A stretch of DNA of 64,000 nt from Rhodococcus sp. SBT000017 (GCF_003688915.1 NZ_REFU01000002.1:186001-250000); one strand, 5' to 3'. Counted from the first letter of the stretch, positions 37,929 to 46,896 are shown. Notes: generated by a model not told the origin, from the sequence alone. Numbers and translations are program-made.

Positions 37929-38867
37929 ATGGCCACCGCTAGTGGAACAGTCGGTCCCAGCACTGCATCGCCGAGTCACGTTGTCGCTGCCGGTGCGCCC
38001 GATCGGACGCTGCGGTCGTCGATCCGCTCCGCCTGGTCCGAAGCTCGCCCCGCGGTGCAGATCATCTTCCAGCTTCGGATTATCGCGGTTGTCGCCGTGG
38101 CTTCTCTCGACGCCGGAGCTGTTCCCCGGTGGACGGCCGTCGCACTGTGCTGTGCGGGTTGGTTGTGCATCACGTGGTCGATCTATCTGCTCAACGGTCT
38201 TGCCGACCGCGTCGAGGATCGGTTGAACGGTTCCACGCGGCCACTTGCGCGGGGAACGCTCGATGCGGGAGTTGCTCGCCAGCTCGTCCCCGTTCTTGCG
38301 TGCGCGGGTGTGATTCTGTGCGCGTCGGCCGGCCGATCGGTCCTGGTGTCGGCGCTCGTCATGGTCGCCCTCGGCTTTCTGTACTCCGCCGGGCCCGCGC
38401 CGTTGAAGAACAGAGTGTGGGGAGTCCAGGTCTCGGTGATCGGAGGCGGACTTGCCACCTACACTGCCGGAGCCTGTGCGGCCGGCATCGGGATCTCGCC
38501 GGCCGTGGCCGTCTTCGCTGTCGTCATGTCCGCGTGGATGGGAGTCGGAGGTCTGGCCAAGGACCTGTCCGACGTCGAGGGCGACCGCGCCGCCGGACGG
38601 TCGACGCTGGCGATGTGGAGCGAACGCGGTACCTGTCTGATCGTCGCTTCGCTGGCCGGGATCATCGCCGTCGGCTTCGCCGTCTCGGCATTCACGGTGG
38701 AAGAACGTCTCCTCGTCCCCGCCCTCGCCTTGGGCTGTGGAGTAGCGGCGATAGGCGCATGCGCGGTCGCCGGACGATCGCGTCGATGGCATCCGCGTAC
38801 CCCGTACCACGCCTTCATGTACTCGCAATACGGTGCGCACACGGGCGCGCTGTGCATGCTGCTGTGA
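37929..38867 (+). CDS. UbiA-family prenyltransferase
   Basis: A 312-residue integral membrane enzyme with about eight helices and both Asp-rich motifs of the UbiA superfamily: N-G-L-A-D-R-V-E-D (NxxxDxxxD) near residue 105 and K-D-L-S-D-V-E-G-D near residue 220. These coordinate Mg-diphosphate, so it should transfer an isoprenyl group to an acceptor inside the membrane. The acceptor cannot be read from sequence; quinone, heme, lipid or natural-product roles are all possible. It starts at ATG 37929 just downstream of the palindrome and is divergent from the NRPS operon. Whether it acts on the peptide is unknown. Confidence 0.88.
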   Translation: MATASGTVGPSTASPSHVVAAGAPDRTLRSSIRSAWSEARPAVQIIFQLRIIAVVAVASLDAGAVPRWTAVALCCAGWLCITWSIYLLNGLADRVEDRLNGSTRPLARGTLDAGVARQLVPVLACAGVILCASAGRSVLVSALVMVALGFLYSAGPAPLKNRVWGVQVSVIGGGLATYTAGACAAGIGISPAVAVFAVVMSAWMGVGGLAKDLSDVEGDRAAGRSTLAMWSERGTCLIVASLAGIIAVGFAVSAFTVEERLLVPALALGCGVAAIGACAVAGRSRRWHPRTPYHAFMYSQYGAHTGALCMLL

Positions 38868-39106
38868 TCGACACCCGGTCGCCGCGAATCGAGATCCGAC
38901 CCGACCACGCAGCGAACCACCGGTGACCAGCAGGTGAACCACTTCGGGCGAAGTCCCGAACGGAAGCGCCTCGACGTGCGGGTATCCGTGTCCTCGGTAC
39001 CAATTGCGCTGTTTGTCCCGCTAATATGATGCGATCGGGATCGGCGTCGCGAATCAGGCTTTCCAGGGCCTGATCCGTCCGGTTCTCCAGGGCGGGGGCG
39101 AACGAA
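38868..39106. other. Intergenic region between the UbiA and histidine kinase genes
   Basis: These 239 bp precede the GTG start of the kinase gene and probably hold its promoter. A TAATAT near 39022 could be a -10 element, but no well-spaced -35 is visible. A reverse frame across the region has AT-rich third positions unlike the genes around it and was not called. Confidence 0.4.
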
Positions 39107-40186
39107 GTGAGTGTCGAGCCGAATCGACTCGTCGATCGAGCGGTCGCGGCGTACACCACCCTTCTCGACGGTTCGGGAAGCCCGGTCCTCACCGACCGAT
39201 CGTTGCAATTGCAGCTGACGCGTCAGGCCGAAGCCGTCGTGCGCGTCGTCGCAACAGCGTTCGCCGCTTTCGGGACACCGACATCGACGTTGCCCGCGCC
39301 CGATCCGAGCGAGGCCATCGGTGAGCAGCGCGCCAAATCCGGTATTCACCCGACCCAGTCGCTGGCAGCGGCCACCTTGATGTTCGAAGCCCTGTTTCCC
39401 GTACTCGTCGAAGCATTCGACCCACCGACCGCGACCGATACCGTCGTGGCCTTGGGAACCGCTCTGCAACGCGAGATCCAGGAACGGTTGGCGGTCGGAT
39501 CGATCCCGTACGTCAACTATCTCTTGACGAAGCTTCTGTCCTCGCAGCAGGACGAACGTAGCCGGATCGCTCGCGACCTACACGACCGCATCGCTCACGG
39601 AATGGGTGCCGCACTCCAACAACTCGACCTCTACGACCACTACCGCTCGCGCGATCCCGTTCGAGCCCAAGCCCATCTCGCCACCGCACGCGAGTCGATC
39701 AAGTCGAGCTTCGACAGTACTCGGCAGGTGTCGGCGGACCTGTGGGTTCGGTTGGGCGGCGAATCGCTGAGCCAGTCGTTGGCGTCCTACCTGGAATCGA
39801 CCGTCCCCGAGGGAACGGTCTCCGAAGTAACGGTGGACGGGGACGAACCGGGTCTGGCGGACGAAGTTGCCCAGGAGCTCTACCTGCTGCTGCGAGAAGC
39901 GATCCGCAACGCCGTCGTCCATGGGAAGCCCGACACGATCACCGTCGAACTCGCCACCCAGCAGGACAGACTGCGCGCCGTCGTCCGCGACAACGGGTGC
40001 GGCTTCGACGTCGGAGCCGTCACGGCGATCAAGATCGTGGGTGGGCTGGCGTCCATTCGCGAACGCGCCGAGTTGCTCGGTGGGCGCGCCGTGATCACAG
40101 CCGATCCGGGGTGCGGCACCACGGTCGAGGTGCAGCTGCCGTTGCTCGACCGCACCGCCGAGTCGCTCGGGAGGAACCGGTGGTGA
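39107..40186 (+). CDS. NarL-type (HisKA_3) sensor histidine kinase
   Basis: A 359-residue cytoplasmic kinase with no membrane segments. The N-terminal sensor part (about 1-140) is unrecognised. The dimerisation/phosphoacceptor domain follows with His159 in R-I-A-R-D-L-H-D-R-I-A-H-G. The HATPase_c domain comes next, with N-A-V-V-H-G (N box) and D-N-G-C-G-F-D (G1 box). It starts with GTG at 39107 and its stop overlaps the response-regulator start, so the two form a cognate pair. The signal is unknown. Its location next to the UbiA gene and the divergent NRPS promoter suggests it may control one or both. Confidence 0.9.
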   Translation: MSVEPNRLVDRAVAAYTTLLDGSGSPVLTDRSLQLQLTRQAEAVVRVVATAFAAFGTPTSTLPAPDPSEAIGEQRAKSGIHPTQSLAAATLMFEALFPVLVEAFDPPTATDTVVALGTALQREIQERLAVGSIPYVNYLLTKLLSSQQDERSRIARDLHDRIAHGMGAALQQLDLYDHYRSRDPVRAQAHLATARESIKSSFDSTRQVSADLWVRLGGESLSQSLASYLESTVPEGTVSEVTVDGDEPGLADEVAQELYLLLREAIRNAVVHGKPDTITVELATQQDRLRAVVRDNGCGFDVGAVTAIKIVGGLASIRERAELLGGRAVITADPGCGTTVEVQLPLLDRTAESLGRNRW

Positions 40187-40830
40187 CCGGCCACGCCATC
40201 CGTGTGATCCTCGCCGACGACCACACGCTCTTCCGCGACGGTCTCGCAGCGTTGATCGAGACCGACCCCGCGTTCACGGTGGTCGCGCAGTGCCCGGACG
40301 GAACGACCGCCATCGAGGTGATCACTCGAGACGTTCCGGACATCGCGGTGGTCGACATCGAAATGCCGGGCCCAGGAGCACACGCGGTGGTGACGGCGAT
40401 TCGCGCCGCAGCACCGACCGTCTCCATCGTCGTCCTGTCGATGCATCAGGATGCCGAACTGTTGCGCAGCCTGCTCGATGCCGGGGCATCGGCATTTCTG
40501 TCCAAAACCGTCGCGCGCGATCAACTGATCGCCGGGCTGCACTCCGTCCAGCGCAGTCCGGACAACGTACTGCTGTCCACGTCTCGCGATTCGATCAGCT
40601 CGGCGCTCGACTCCGACATGCCGGGAACGCCGAACCTGTTGTCGCCCAGGGAACTCGAAGTTCTGCACCTGCTCGCCCAGGCGCGTTCGAACTGGCAGAT
40701 CGGGCGAGAACTCGGAATCACGGAATCCACGGTGAAGCGCCACCTGACCAATATCTATGCCAAACTCGGTGCTGTGTCACGGGTGGATTGCGTCCGTAAG
40801 GCCACGGCGTTCGGAATTCCGGGCGTCTAG
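40183..40830 (+). CDS. NarL/FixJ-family response regulator
   Basis: A 215-residue regulator. The receiver domain (about 1-120) has the acidic pair D-D-H, the phosphoacceptor Asp58 (V-V-D-I-E-M-P-G) and the conserved Lys in L-S-K-T-V. The C-terminal LuxR-type helix-turn-helix (about 150-210) reads L-S-P-R-E-L-E-V-L and I-T-E-S-T-V-K-R-H-L-T-N-I-Y-A-K-L. GTG at 40183 is preferred over the adjacent GTG at 40180, because the GGGAGGA at 40169-40175 is 7 bp away and it gives the usual GTGA overlap. It is a likely partner of the kinase and may bind the 37851-37876 palindrome. Confidence 0.92.
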   Translation: MTGHAIRVILADDHTLFRDGLAALIETDPAFTVVAQCPDGTTAIEVITRDVPDIAVVDIEMPGPGAHAVVTAIRAAAPTVSIVVLSMHQDAELLRSLLDAGASAFLSKTVARDQLIAGLHSVQRSPDNVLLSTSRDSISSALDSDMPGTPNLLSPRELEVLHLLAQARSNWQIGRELGITESTVKRHLTNIYAKLGAVSRVDCVRKATAFGIPGV

Positions 40831-40881
40831 GGCTTCGGGCCCGCCGAACCGGCGCCGGGCTGCGCCTCGCATACTGTCCCG

Positions 40882-41178
40882 ATGATCGTCGAACACGCCC
40901 TCCTGCATGTCATTCCCCGCCGAACCGACGAGTTCGAGGCAGCCTTCGCCGACGCGAAATCGATCATCGCGTCGATGCCTGGGTTCGTGAATCTGACGCT
41001 CTCGCGTGGCGTCGAGCAGCCCTCTGTTTATCTGCTTTTGGTGGAGTGGGAACGCCTCGAAGACCACACCGAGGGCTTCAGGCAGTCCGACGAGTACCAG
41101 GAGTGGAAGGCGCTGCTGCATCACTTCTACGAGCCGTTCCCCGTCGTCTCGCATTTCGACCCGATAGAGAACGCCTAG
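40882..41178 (+). CDS. Antibiotic biosynthesis monooxygenase (ABM) domain protein
   Basis: A 98-residue ferredoxin-like-fold protein of the ABM family, with the pattern E-H-A-L-L-H-V-I-P at the start, a central M-P-G-F-V-N-L-T-L-S-R-G and Y-L-L-L-V-E-W-E-R-L-E-D-H. Members act as small dimeric monooxygenases on quinols or in heme breakdown, or have no known activity. Its role here is not indicated. It lies 51 bp after the response-regulator gene and 47 bp before the lipase gene on the same strand, so it may be part of either transcript. Confidence 0.85.
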   Translation: MIVEHALLHVIPRRTDEFEAAFADAKSIIASMPGFVNLTLSRGVEQPSVYLLLVEWERLEDHTEGFRQSDEYQEWKALLHHFYEPFPVVSHFDPIENA

Positions 41179-41225
41179 GAGATAAGTTCGAGTCTCGTCC
41201 CCATCGCCGTTTCGAGGAGATATTC

Positions 41226-42089
41226 GTGGCCAACGCTTCGTCGTTCGTATCCAAGCAGGACGACATCGAGATCAGCACCTACACCTGGGCCACGTCGGCC
41301 GATCCGGCTCGCGGCGTCGTCCAGATCGCGCACGGACTCGCCGAACACGGCAGCCGCTACGCCCGATTCGCCGCTGCCCTGAACGACGCCGGATTTCACG
41401 TCGTCGCGTCCGATCATCGTGGTCACGGCCAGTCGATCGTCGACACCCCCGGTGATTTCGGTGCGGCAGCGTTCGCGGGTCTGTGGGCCGACATCGAGCA
41501 GTTGGGCGAATCGTTGCTGGGCGAGTACCCGCACCTGCCCCTGTTCTTGTTCGCGCACTCGATGGGTTCGTTTGCCGCGCAACATGTTCTGATCGAACGA
41601 TCCGACTTGTACGAGGGCGTGGTGCTGTCGGGATCGACGACACTGAACATCCTCGCGGCCGGGATGGCCGACGCCCCCGCGGGCGATCTGAGCGTGTTCA
41701 ACGCCGCCTTCGAGCATCGCACCGGATACGAATGGCTCACCCGCGACGAGGCAGAAGTGGACGCGTACGTCGCCGATCCTCTGTGCGGATTCGACCTCCC
41801 GGAGTCGACGGTCCCCGCGTTGTTCGGTGAGGCCGACAAGCTGGCCGACCCGCACAATCTCGAGCAGATCCGCTCCGACCTACCGCTGCTCATCACCTCG
41901 GGAACCGACGACCCACTCGCCGGCGGCGGACAGTTGATCGAGACTCTCGCCGCCCGGTACCGCGAGGCCGGGATGAGCGACGTGACCGTCACCCTCTACC
42001 CCGGCGCGCGCCACGAAATCCTCAACGAGACCAACCGGGACGAGATCACCGCGAACATCATCGGCTGGCTCACCGACCGCGCCGGATAG
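41226..42089 (+). CDS. Alpha/beta hydrolase, monoacylglycerol lipase/lysophospholipase type
   Basis: A 287-residue hydrolase with H-G-L-A-E-H-G-S-R-Y (oxyanion loop), S-D-H-R-G-H-G-Q-S, the nucleophile elbow A-H-S-M-G-S, the acid T-S-G-T-D-D-P and the His in G-A-R-H-E-I-L-N-E. This combination is typical of the PldB/monoglyceride-lipase group that cleaves monoacylglycerols and lysophospholipids. The GTG start at 41226 has a GAGGAG ribosome-binding site 5 bp upstream. It converges on the P450 gene with only 2 bp between the stops. Confidence 0.9.
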   Translation: MANASSFVSKQDDIEISTYTWATSADPARGVVQIAHGLAEHGSRYARFAAALNDAGFHVVASDHRGHGQSIVDTPGDFGAAAFAGLWADIEQLGESLLGEYPHLPLFLFAHSMGSFAAQHVLIERSDLYEGVVLSGSTTLNILAAGMADAPAGDLSVFNAAFEHRTGYEWLTRDEAEVDAYVADPLCGFDLPESTVPALFGEADKLADPHNLEQIRSDLPLLITSGTDDPLAGGGQLIETLAARYREAGMSDVTVTLYPGARHEILNETNRDEITANIIGWLTDRAG

Positions 42090-42091
42090 AC

Positions 42092-43444
42092 CTACCGCTT
42101 TCGTAGCTGCACGGGCTGCCCGTCCTCCGGGAAGGGCAGCGACGTGAAGTTCAGCGGCGCAACGTAATCGGGATCGACCGACCAGTCGAACCGCAGCAGC
42201 AGGTGGTGCATGATCGTCTTGATCTCCGCACCTGCGAAGAACATGCCGATGCACTTGTGCACGCCTCCGCCGAACGGCTCCCACGCGTAGCGGTGCACCT
42301 TGTCTTCCCGGCGGTCGTCGGCGAACCGGCCGGGGTCGAACTTCTCGGGGTTGGGCCAGTACTGCTCCATGTGGTGCGTGAAGTGCGGCGCGACCGACGC
42401 GTACGTCCCCGCGGGTACGAACTTTCCCTGCACCTCGGTGTCCTTGACAGCGCGTCGCGCCACCACCGGAGTGGGCGAGACCAACCGCAGGCATTCCTTC
42501 ATCACCAGGTCGACACTGTGCAGTTCGTCGAGTTCCGCGAGCGTCGGCGCATCGGTGCCCAGTGACTCCGATTCCGCGCGGCACTTGTCCTGCCACTCCG
42601 GATGCTGCCCGAGGTACTGCATCATCGTCGAGAGCGTGATCGTCGACGTGTCGTGCGCGGCCATCAGCAGGAAGATCATGTGGTCGATCACTTCGTCGTC
42701 GGAGAAACGCTCGCCGTCGTTCCCCTCGATGTGGCACAGAACCGAGAACAGGTCGTCGGACTCGTTGGCTCGCCGCGCTGGTATGTAGCGCCGGAAGAAC
42801 TGCTCGAGCATGGCGCGGCCATCGAGGCCACGCTTCCACCGCGTTCCCGGAACGCGATAGCGCACTATCGAGGTCGCAGCCTGGACGCACGCCACGAAAC
42901 TCGAGTTGAGCTCGGCTATCTCGGCTTCGGTGCTGCCCTCGGCACCGCCCATGAAGATGCTCGTTGCCACCTCCAGGGTCAACGCCTTGAGCGCCGGGTA
43001 GACCTGGACGTCGCGCCCGCCCTGCCACGCGTCCAAACCGGTTGCGGTGACAGGATTCAACGCCTCGACGGATTTGGTGAGCCGGTCCCTCGTGAAGGCC
43101 TGCTGCATGATTCGTCGATGCTTCAGATGCTCGTCGGAGTCGAGCAGCATCAAACCACCGTGAAAGAACGGGCCGATCAGCAGCGACCAGCCGTCACCGT
43201 TCGCGAACGCCTTGTCTGCGTTCTGCAACACCTCTTGGCACGCATCCGGACCGAGAACGGTGATCCACTTCTGCCCGGCCATCGTCAGCCACGACACCTC
43301 GCCGTATTTCTCCCACCGACTCCCGAGCAGTTTCAGCGGATCTCGGATGTACTCGAGGGTGTGCCCCACGACCGGCATGCCGCCATCGCCGTATACCGGT
43401 TGGAGCGTTGAATCAGCAGGTGGAGCAGCCAGAGCACGTGCCAT
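42092..43444 (-). CDS. Cytochrome P450
   Basis: A 450-residue P450 with the I-helix A-A-H-D-T-S-T (oxygen activation), K-helix E-C-L-R (ExxR) and heme loop F-G-G-G-V-H-K-C-I-G, whose Cys binds the iron. No membrane anchor is seen, so it should be soluble and use ferredoxin partners, none of which is encoded nearby. The substrate is unknown; the family resemblance is to steroid/terpene- or fatty-acid-type P450s of actinomycetes. It is divergent from a TetR regulator, with a palindrome between them, so that regulator probably controls it. Confidence 0.93.
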   Translation of the reverse strand: MARALAAPPADSTLQPVYGDGGMPVVGHTLEYIRDPLKLLGSRWEKYGEVSWLTMAGQKWITVLGPDACQEVLQNADKAFANGDGWSLLIGPFFHGGLMLLDSDEHLKHRRIMQQAFTRDRLTKSVEALNPVTATGLDAWQGGRDVQVYPALKALTLEVATSIFMGGAEGSTEAEIAELNSSFVACVQAATSIVRYRVPGTRWKRGLDGRAMLEQFFRRYIPARRANESDDLFSVLCHIEGNDGERFSDDEVIDHMIFLLMAAHDTSTITLSTMMQYLGQHPEWQDKCRAESESLGTDAPTLAELDELHSVDLVMKECLRLVSPTPVVARRAVKDTEVQGKFVPAGTYASVAPHFTHHMEQYWPNPEKFDPGRFADDRREDKVHRYAWEPFGGGVHKCIGMFFAGAEIKTIMHHLLLRFDWSVDPDYVAPLNFTSLPFPEDGQPVQLRKR

Positions 43445-43460
43445 CGTCTACCTCCGTCAA

Positions 43461-43482
43461 TCTGACAGAGTGTCCTGTCAGA
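43461..43482. promoter_or_regulatory. Probable TetR operator between the P450 and regulator genes
   Basis: A perfect 8-bp inverted repeat, TCTGACAG (43461-43468) and CTGTCAGA (43475-43482), with a 6-bp centre. It lies 17 bp upstream of the P450 start and 47 bp upstream of the divergent tetR start. Position and symmetry fit a TetR dimer site controlling both genes. Confidence 0.7.
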
Positions 43483-43529
43483 TGGGATGTAGTCTGCGTC
43501 ACACATGCTTCCTCTGTCAAGATCCATCC

Positions 43530-44147
43530 ATGGCTTCCACGAAGCGCCGCTACAACGGCATGAGTGCCGACGATCGCACCGCCGACCGTCGCGCGCGGTT
43601 GCTCGAAGCCGGACTCGAGGTGTTCTCGACGGCCGGTGCCCAGAACACGACCATGACCGCGATCTGCGCGGAGGCCAAGCTGACCGAGCGCTACTTCTAT
43701 CAGAACTTCTCCAGCAAAGAGGACTTGCTCGAGAAGGTGGTCGAGTCGGTCTCCGACGAGATCCGGGCCGCTGCTCTGGACGCGCTGCACTCCCCGGCAC
43801 CCACCGTCGAGGAACAGGTGCGTAACGCCATCGGCGCGTTCGTCGGCGTGCTCACCGACGACCGACGCAAGGGCCGCGTCGCGATGATCGAGTCACTGGC
43901 CGTCGACTCACTGCGGGACTACCGACGAAAGTCCATGCGCGCGTTTGCCCATCTGGTAGCCGAGCAGTCACGCGAACTGTTCGGCGAACAGGCCTGGCCG
44001 CAACCACAATCCGAAATCAACGGCCTGCTGTTCATCGGCGGACTCGCCGAACTGGTCATCGCGTGGTTGAACGACGAAATCGACGTCACCCCAACAGACA
44101 TCGTCGACGCCGCCGCCCGCCACTTCGTCGCGACAGCACACCGCTGA
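43530..44147 (+). CDS. TetR-family transcriptional regulator
   Basis: A 205-residue regulator. The N-terminal helix-turn-helix (about residues 22-70) includes R-A-R-L-L-E-A-G-L-E-V-F-S-T-A-G and L-T-E-R-Y-F-Y-Q-N-F-S-S-K-E-D-L, the usual TetR recognition region. The C-terminal half is a helical ligand-binding domain with no identified ligand. It is divergent from the P450 gene and probably represses it through the palindrome at 43461-43482. The ATG at 43530 is chosen for the typical N-terminal extension; the in-frame Met ten codons later is also possible. Confidence 0.92.
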   Translation: MASTKRRYNGMSADDRTADRRARLLEAGLEVFSTAGAQNTTMTAICAEAKLTERYFYQNFSSKEDLLEKVVESVSDEIRAAALDALHSPAPTVEEQVRNAIGAFVGVLTDDRRKGRVAMIESLAVDSLRDYRRKSMRAFAHLVAEQSRELFGEQAWPQPQSEINGLLFIGGLAELVIAWLNDEIDVTPTDIVDAAARHFVATAHR

Positions 44148-44173
44148 GGTGCCTTCGACAGTGGCGTGATTAT

Positions 44174-44217
44174 GTGCCCGCGCAGGCACTTATTCGCACC
44201 ACTGCGCCGAAGGCGCA
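44174..44217. terminator. Two hairpins between the converging tetR and acetamidase genes
   Basis: A GTGCC/GGCAC hairpin (44174-44189) is followed by TTATTC. A second, tight hairpin TGCGCC-GAA-GGCGCA (44203-44217) lies just before the acetamidase stop at 44221. Each points towards one of the two converging genes. They are weak but plausible terminators. Confidence 0.45.
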
Positions 44218-44220
44218 CTC

Positions 44221-45585
44221 CTACCGGTCGAAGTGCGCCTTCGAGATCTGGCCGTGCACGCCGACGGTCTTGTCGACCACCTGCGACACGGTGAAGTTCG
44301 CGGCCGCGGAGAGGTACGCATAGGCCGTCGCCCGGTCCATGCCGAGGTCGGTCTCGAGGAAGTCGAGCGCGTTGACCACGGCGCGACGCATGGCGGCGTT
44401 CAGGTCCGAACTCTGGCCGCCGACGGCACCGTCCGGATCGGACAGGCCGATCGGAATCCACGAGTCCTCGTTCTCGGCAAAGGGATACGAGTACGCGACG
44501 GACGGGGCATCCCCGCTGCCCGCCTTGCAGACCGTGAGGCGGAAGGTGCCGCGCAGGGAGCCTTCCATCGCAGTCAGCGCCACCTCACCGTCGCCCATCG
44601 CCATGTGCGGATCGCCGACGTAGAACAACGCACCCTCCGCGAACACGGGGAGGTAGAACGTCGATCCGACGCCGAGCAGGCCGACGTCGATGTTGCCGCC
44701 GCCGAGTGTCGGTGGAATCGAATTCGCATTCGGTGACGTCAGACCCGGGTCGCTGGCGAACGCGACACCCATCATGCCCATGAACGGACGGAGCGGAAAG
44801 CGCACGGCCGCATCGCCGTACCGCATCACACCCTGCCCGTCCTCGACGGCGGTGAACGTGGAGATGTTCCCGTACTGAGTCGGGTCGCCCGAAGTCCTGC
44901 CATCGTTTGCGATCGGCGGCATCACCTCGTCGAGGCTGATGCCCGCAGGTGCCTCACCGGACCCAGTGACCGCCAGAGCGCCCTTGCCGTGCCTGCTCGA
45001 CACCACACCGTACGGAACGCGTGGAATCGCCTCGAGCGTCTCGATCTTGAGCACGTCGCCTCGCTGCGCCCCTTCGACGAACACCGGGCCCGTCACCACA
45101 TGCGGGCCGTCGACGTCGAAATTACGGACCGTCCGGTCGTAACCGCCGGCGATGTCGATGGCGTCCTGCAGCACGTCGGATTCCAATACACCTTTGCCGC
45201 CGAAGAATTCGACGGGGTCGCGGCCCTGGTCTTCGAGAATTCCCTCATGGCTGAGCGCGTCGATGGTCACCGTCTCACCGGACTTCATCTGCAGCACCGA
45301 CTCGGACTCGACCGTCGGGACGTAGCCCCACAGGACCTTGTCGACTTCGGAACTCAGGTAGTGATCGCCGGCGATGTCGCCGGCTCCGGGCTGAAGGATC
45401 CCGCCAGCGGTAGTTGCGGGTGCCGATGAACTCGCAGCGGCTGTGTTCGACGAGGACGTAGAACACGCTGCCGTTCCGGCGATTCCGACGCCCGCGCCCA
45501 GGGCCGCCACCGCCTGGATGAAACCGCGCCGACCGATTCCCTTGGTGATCGTCTCGGCTGCGTGCTCCGCCATCGACTGCGCCAT
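44221..45585 (-). CDS. Tat-exported acetamidase/formamidase-family lipoprotein
   Basis: A 454-residue protein with a twin-arginine signal (G-R19-R20-G-F-I-Q) followed by a hydrophobic stretch and a lipobox ending T-A-A-C41, so it should be folded in the cytoplasm, exported by Tat and lipid-anchored. The mature part has the acetamidase/formamidase pattern, including V-T-G-P-V-F-V-E-G-A-Q-R-G-D-V-L and the later Y-V-G-D-P-H-M-A-M-G-D-G-E-V. Characterised members hydrolyse short amides, but an exported lipoprotein form could have another substrate. A strong GGAGG ribosome-binding site precedes the ATG at 45585. Confidence 0.87.
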   Translation of the reverse strand: MAQSMAEHAAETITKGIGRRGFIQAVAALGAGVGIAGTAACSTSSSNTAAASSSAPATTAGGILQPGAGDIAGDHYLSSEVDKVLWGYVPTVESESVLQMKSGETVTIDALSHEGILEDQGRDPVEFFGGKGVLESDVLQDAIDIAGGYDRTVRNFDVDGPHVVTGPVFVEGAQRGDVLKIETLEAIPRVPYGVVSSRHGKGALAVTGSGEAPAGISLDEVMPPIANDGRTSGDPTQYGNISTFTAVEDGQGVMRYGDAAVRFPLRPFMGMMGVAFASDPGLTSPNANSIPPTLGGGNIDVGLLGVGSTFYLPVFAEGALFYVGDPHMAMGDGEVALTAMEGSLRGTFRLTVCKAGSGDAPSVAYSYPFAENEDSWIPIGLSDPDGAVGGQSSDLNAAMRRAVVNALDFLETDLGMDRATAYAYLSAAANFTVSQVVDKTVGVHGQISKAHFDR

Positions 45586-45660
45586 TGCTACCTCCAGAAT
45601 TGTCCGAATCTCGAACGTAGACCGGAGGTGTTTCTCGGCAGTTACGAACACGCGTCGTCG

Positions 45661-45692
45661 CAATTGCTCCGCAGCTCAATTGCTCCGCAGCT
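45661..45692. repeat. Two tandem copies of a 16-bp sequence
   Basis: CAATTGCTCCGCAGCT occurs at 45661-45676 and again at 45677-45692, followed by a partial third start (CAAC). It lies between the acetamidase start and the end of a small frame on the minus strand. It looks like a slippage duplication. Confidence 0.85.
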
Positions 45693-45874
45693 CAACTGGG
45701 ATCGCTCCCGCCTATCGCGGACCACCAGAGCGCGGTGACCGCGGCCAGAACGGAGACTGCAACGAACTCGGCGAATCCTCCCCCGTCGACGATCAGCCAC
45801 AGCAGGCCGATGATCGGGCCGGCCACCGCGGCGGGGGCGTCGAGCGAAGCACCCGGAGAAATCGTCGACCGCAA
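45692..45874 (-). CDS. Possible 60-residue two-helix membrane protein
   Basis: A 60-codon frame with a TTG start at 45874 and TGA at 45692. It contains two hydrophobic stretches (about residues 14-30 and 36-51) separated by V-D-G-G-G, as in small two-pass membrane proteins. No good ribosome-binding site is visible and the family is unknown, so the call is tentative. The stop lies at the end of the 16-bp tandem repeat. Confidence 0.4.
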   Translation of the reverse strand: MRSTISPGASLDAPAAVAGPIIGLLWLIVDGGGFAEFVAVSVLAAVTALWWSAIGGSDPS

Positions 45875-45939
45875 TATTCATGGCTCGACGGGAAAAGCGA
45901 GAATAGGTGCTGCCCACTCACATCGGTAGATTCACCACT

Positions 45940-46896
45940 ATGCCGACTGCCTCCACACCCGACGGATTCACCTTCGAGCGATTCGACGTCACCGACGCCG
46001 GATCCATCGCCACGGTCTTCGCGGCCAAGGAACACCGAGCCGGGCTCTACGTTCTGCACTTCACCGACGGCTCGGCCTACGTCGACCATTCCGATTCGGT
46101 GGCCGCGCGGTTCGCCGCGGACCTCGACGCGTGGACCGACATCGAGGCACTCGACTTCACCGCAGGCACAGCAGACCAGCTCGAGCAGTTGCAGGATCTC
46201 GTGTCGCGCCTGACCCGCCTACGCGAACGCCCCTCGGTGCCCGGTGCAAACGGCGAGGCCCCGAGCGCGAAATCCGCACTGCCGAAGGAAAGAGCCAAGC
46301 GGGCCACACTGCTCGACACGGCCGTCGGCAAGGCGCGCAAGCAGTTCTGGGACCTGTCCGACCACATCGCGTATCCCGCCATCCGCAGCATCGTGGCCGA
46401 CTACATCAACTCCTCGATCCCCGACCCGGCGAACACCGCGAAATATCTGTGGCAGATCGCCGCCCTATCCGACGAGCCCGCAGACACCGGGCCTCGACGC
46501 TTGGTGACGCTGACGTGCGGCGGCTTCGAGACGCTCCGCGTCGACGAGATCGTGCACGACGACGACACGATCGAACTCGACCTGCGGATCAACACCAACG
46601 TTCCGCGCGACCGGACCGACGAGCAACTCGAGGTCTCCAACGAGACCGTCAGCGCCGGGCGCGGACCATACCGGGACGAACGCGTGTGGTCGTGGTCGAT
46701 CGACCTCGGGGCGCTACTGGAAGAAGACGTGGACGTCGACCTCGGCATCGACGACGACACGTTCGACGACCTCGCCTACGGCCTTAACGCCAGGCTGATG
46801 CGATCCGGAAACTCGACGGGCGCAGCGTCACACAACCACGACCTCGCGGCCGACCTGCTCGCCGAGGCGTACCGGCAGCTGTTCGAGACCGAGTGA
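45940..46896 (+). CDS. Hypothetical protein with a GIY-YIG-like N-terminal region
   Basis: A 318-residue cytoplasmic protein. Residues about 28-85 read G-L-Y-V-L-H-F-T-D-G-S-A-Y-V and later R-F and a Glu-rich helix. This resembles a GIY-YIG nuclease core in which the usual Y-I-G-x-S is changed to Y-V-D-H-S, so it may be inactive. The rest is rich in acidic residues and unrecognised. The start at 45940 gives M-P-T-A-S-T. It overlaps the next gene by GTGA at 46893-46896, so the two are probably translated together. The domain suggestion is by eye and uncertain. Confidence 0.6.
   Translation: MPTASTPDGFTFERFDVTDAGSIATVFAAKEHRAGLYVLHFTDGSAYVDHSDSVAARFAADLDAWTDIEALDFTAGTADQLEQLQDLVSRLTRLRERPSVPGANGEAPSAKSALPKERAKRATLLDTAVGKARKQFWDLSDHIAYPAIRSIVADYINSSIPDPANTAKYLWQIAALSDEPADTGPRRLVTLTCGGFETLRVDEIVHDDDTIELDLRINTNVPRDRTDEQLEVSNETVSAGRGPYRDERVWSWSIDLGALLEEDVDVDLGIDDDTFDDLAYGLNARLMRSGNSTGAASHNHDLAADLLAEAYRQLFETE

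Noticed and set aside
38815..39192. A 125-codon reverse frame between the UbiA and kinase genes
   Set aside because: It overlaps both neighbours, its middle part has AT-rich third codon positions unlike genuine genes here, and it shows no domain.
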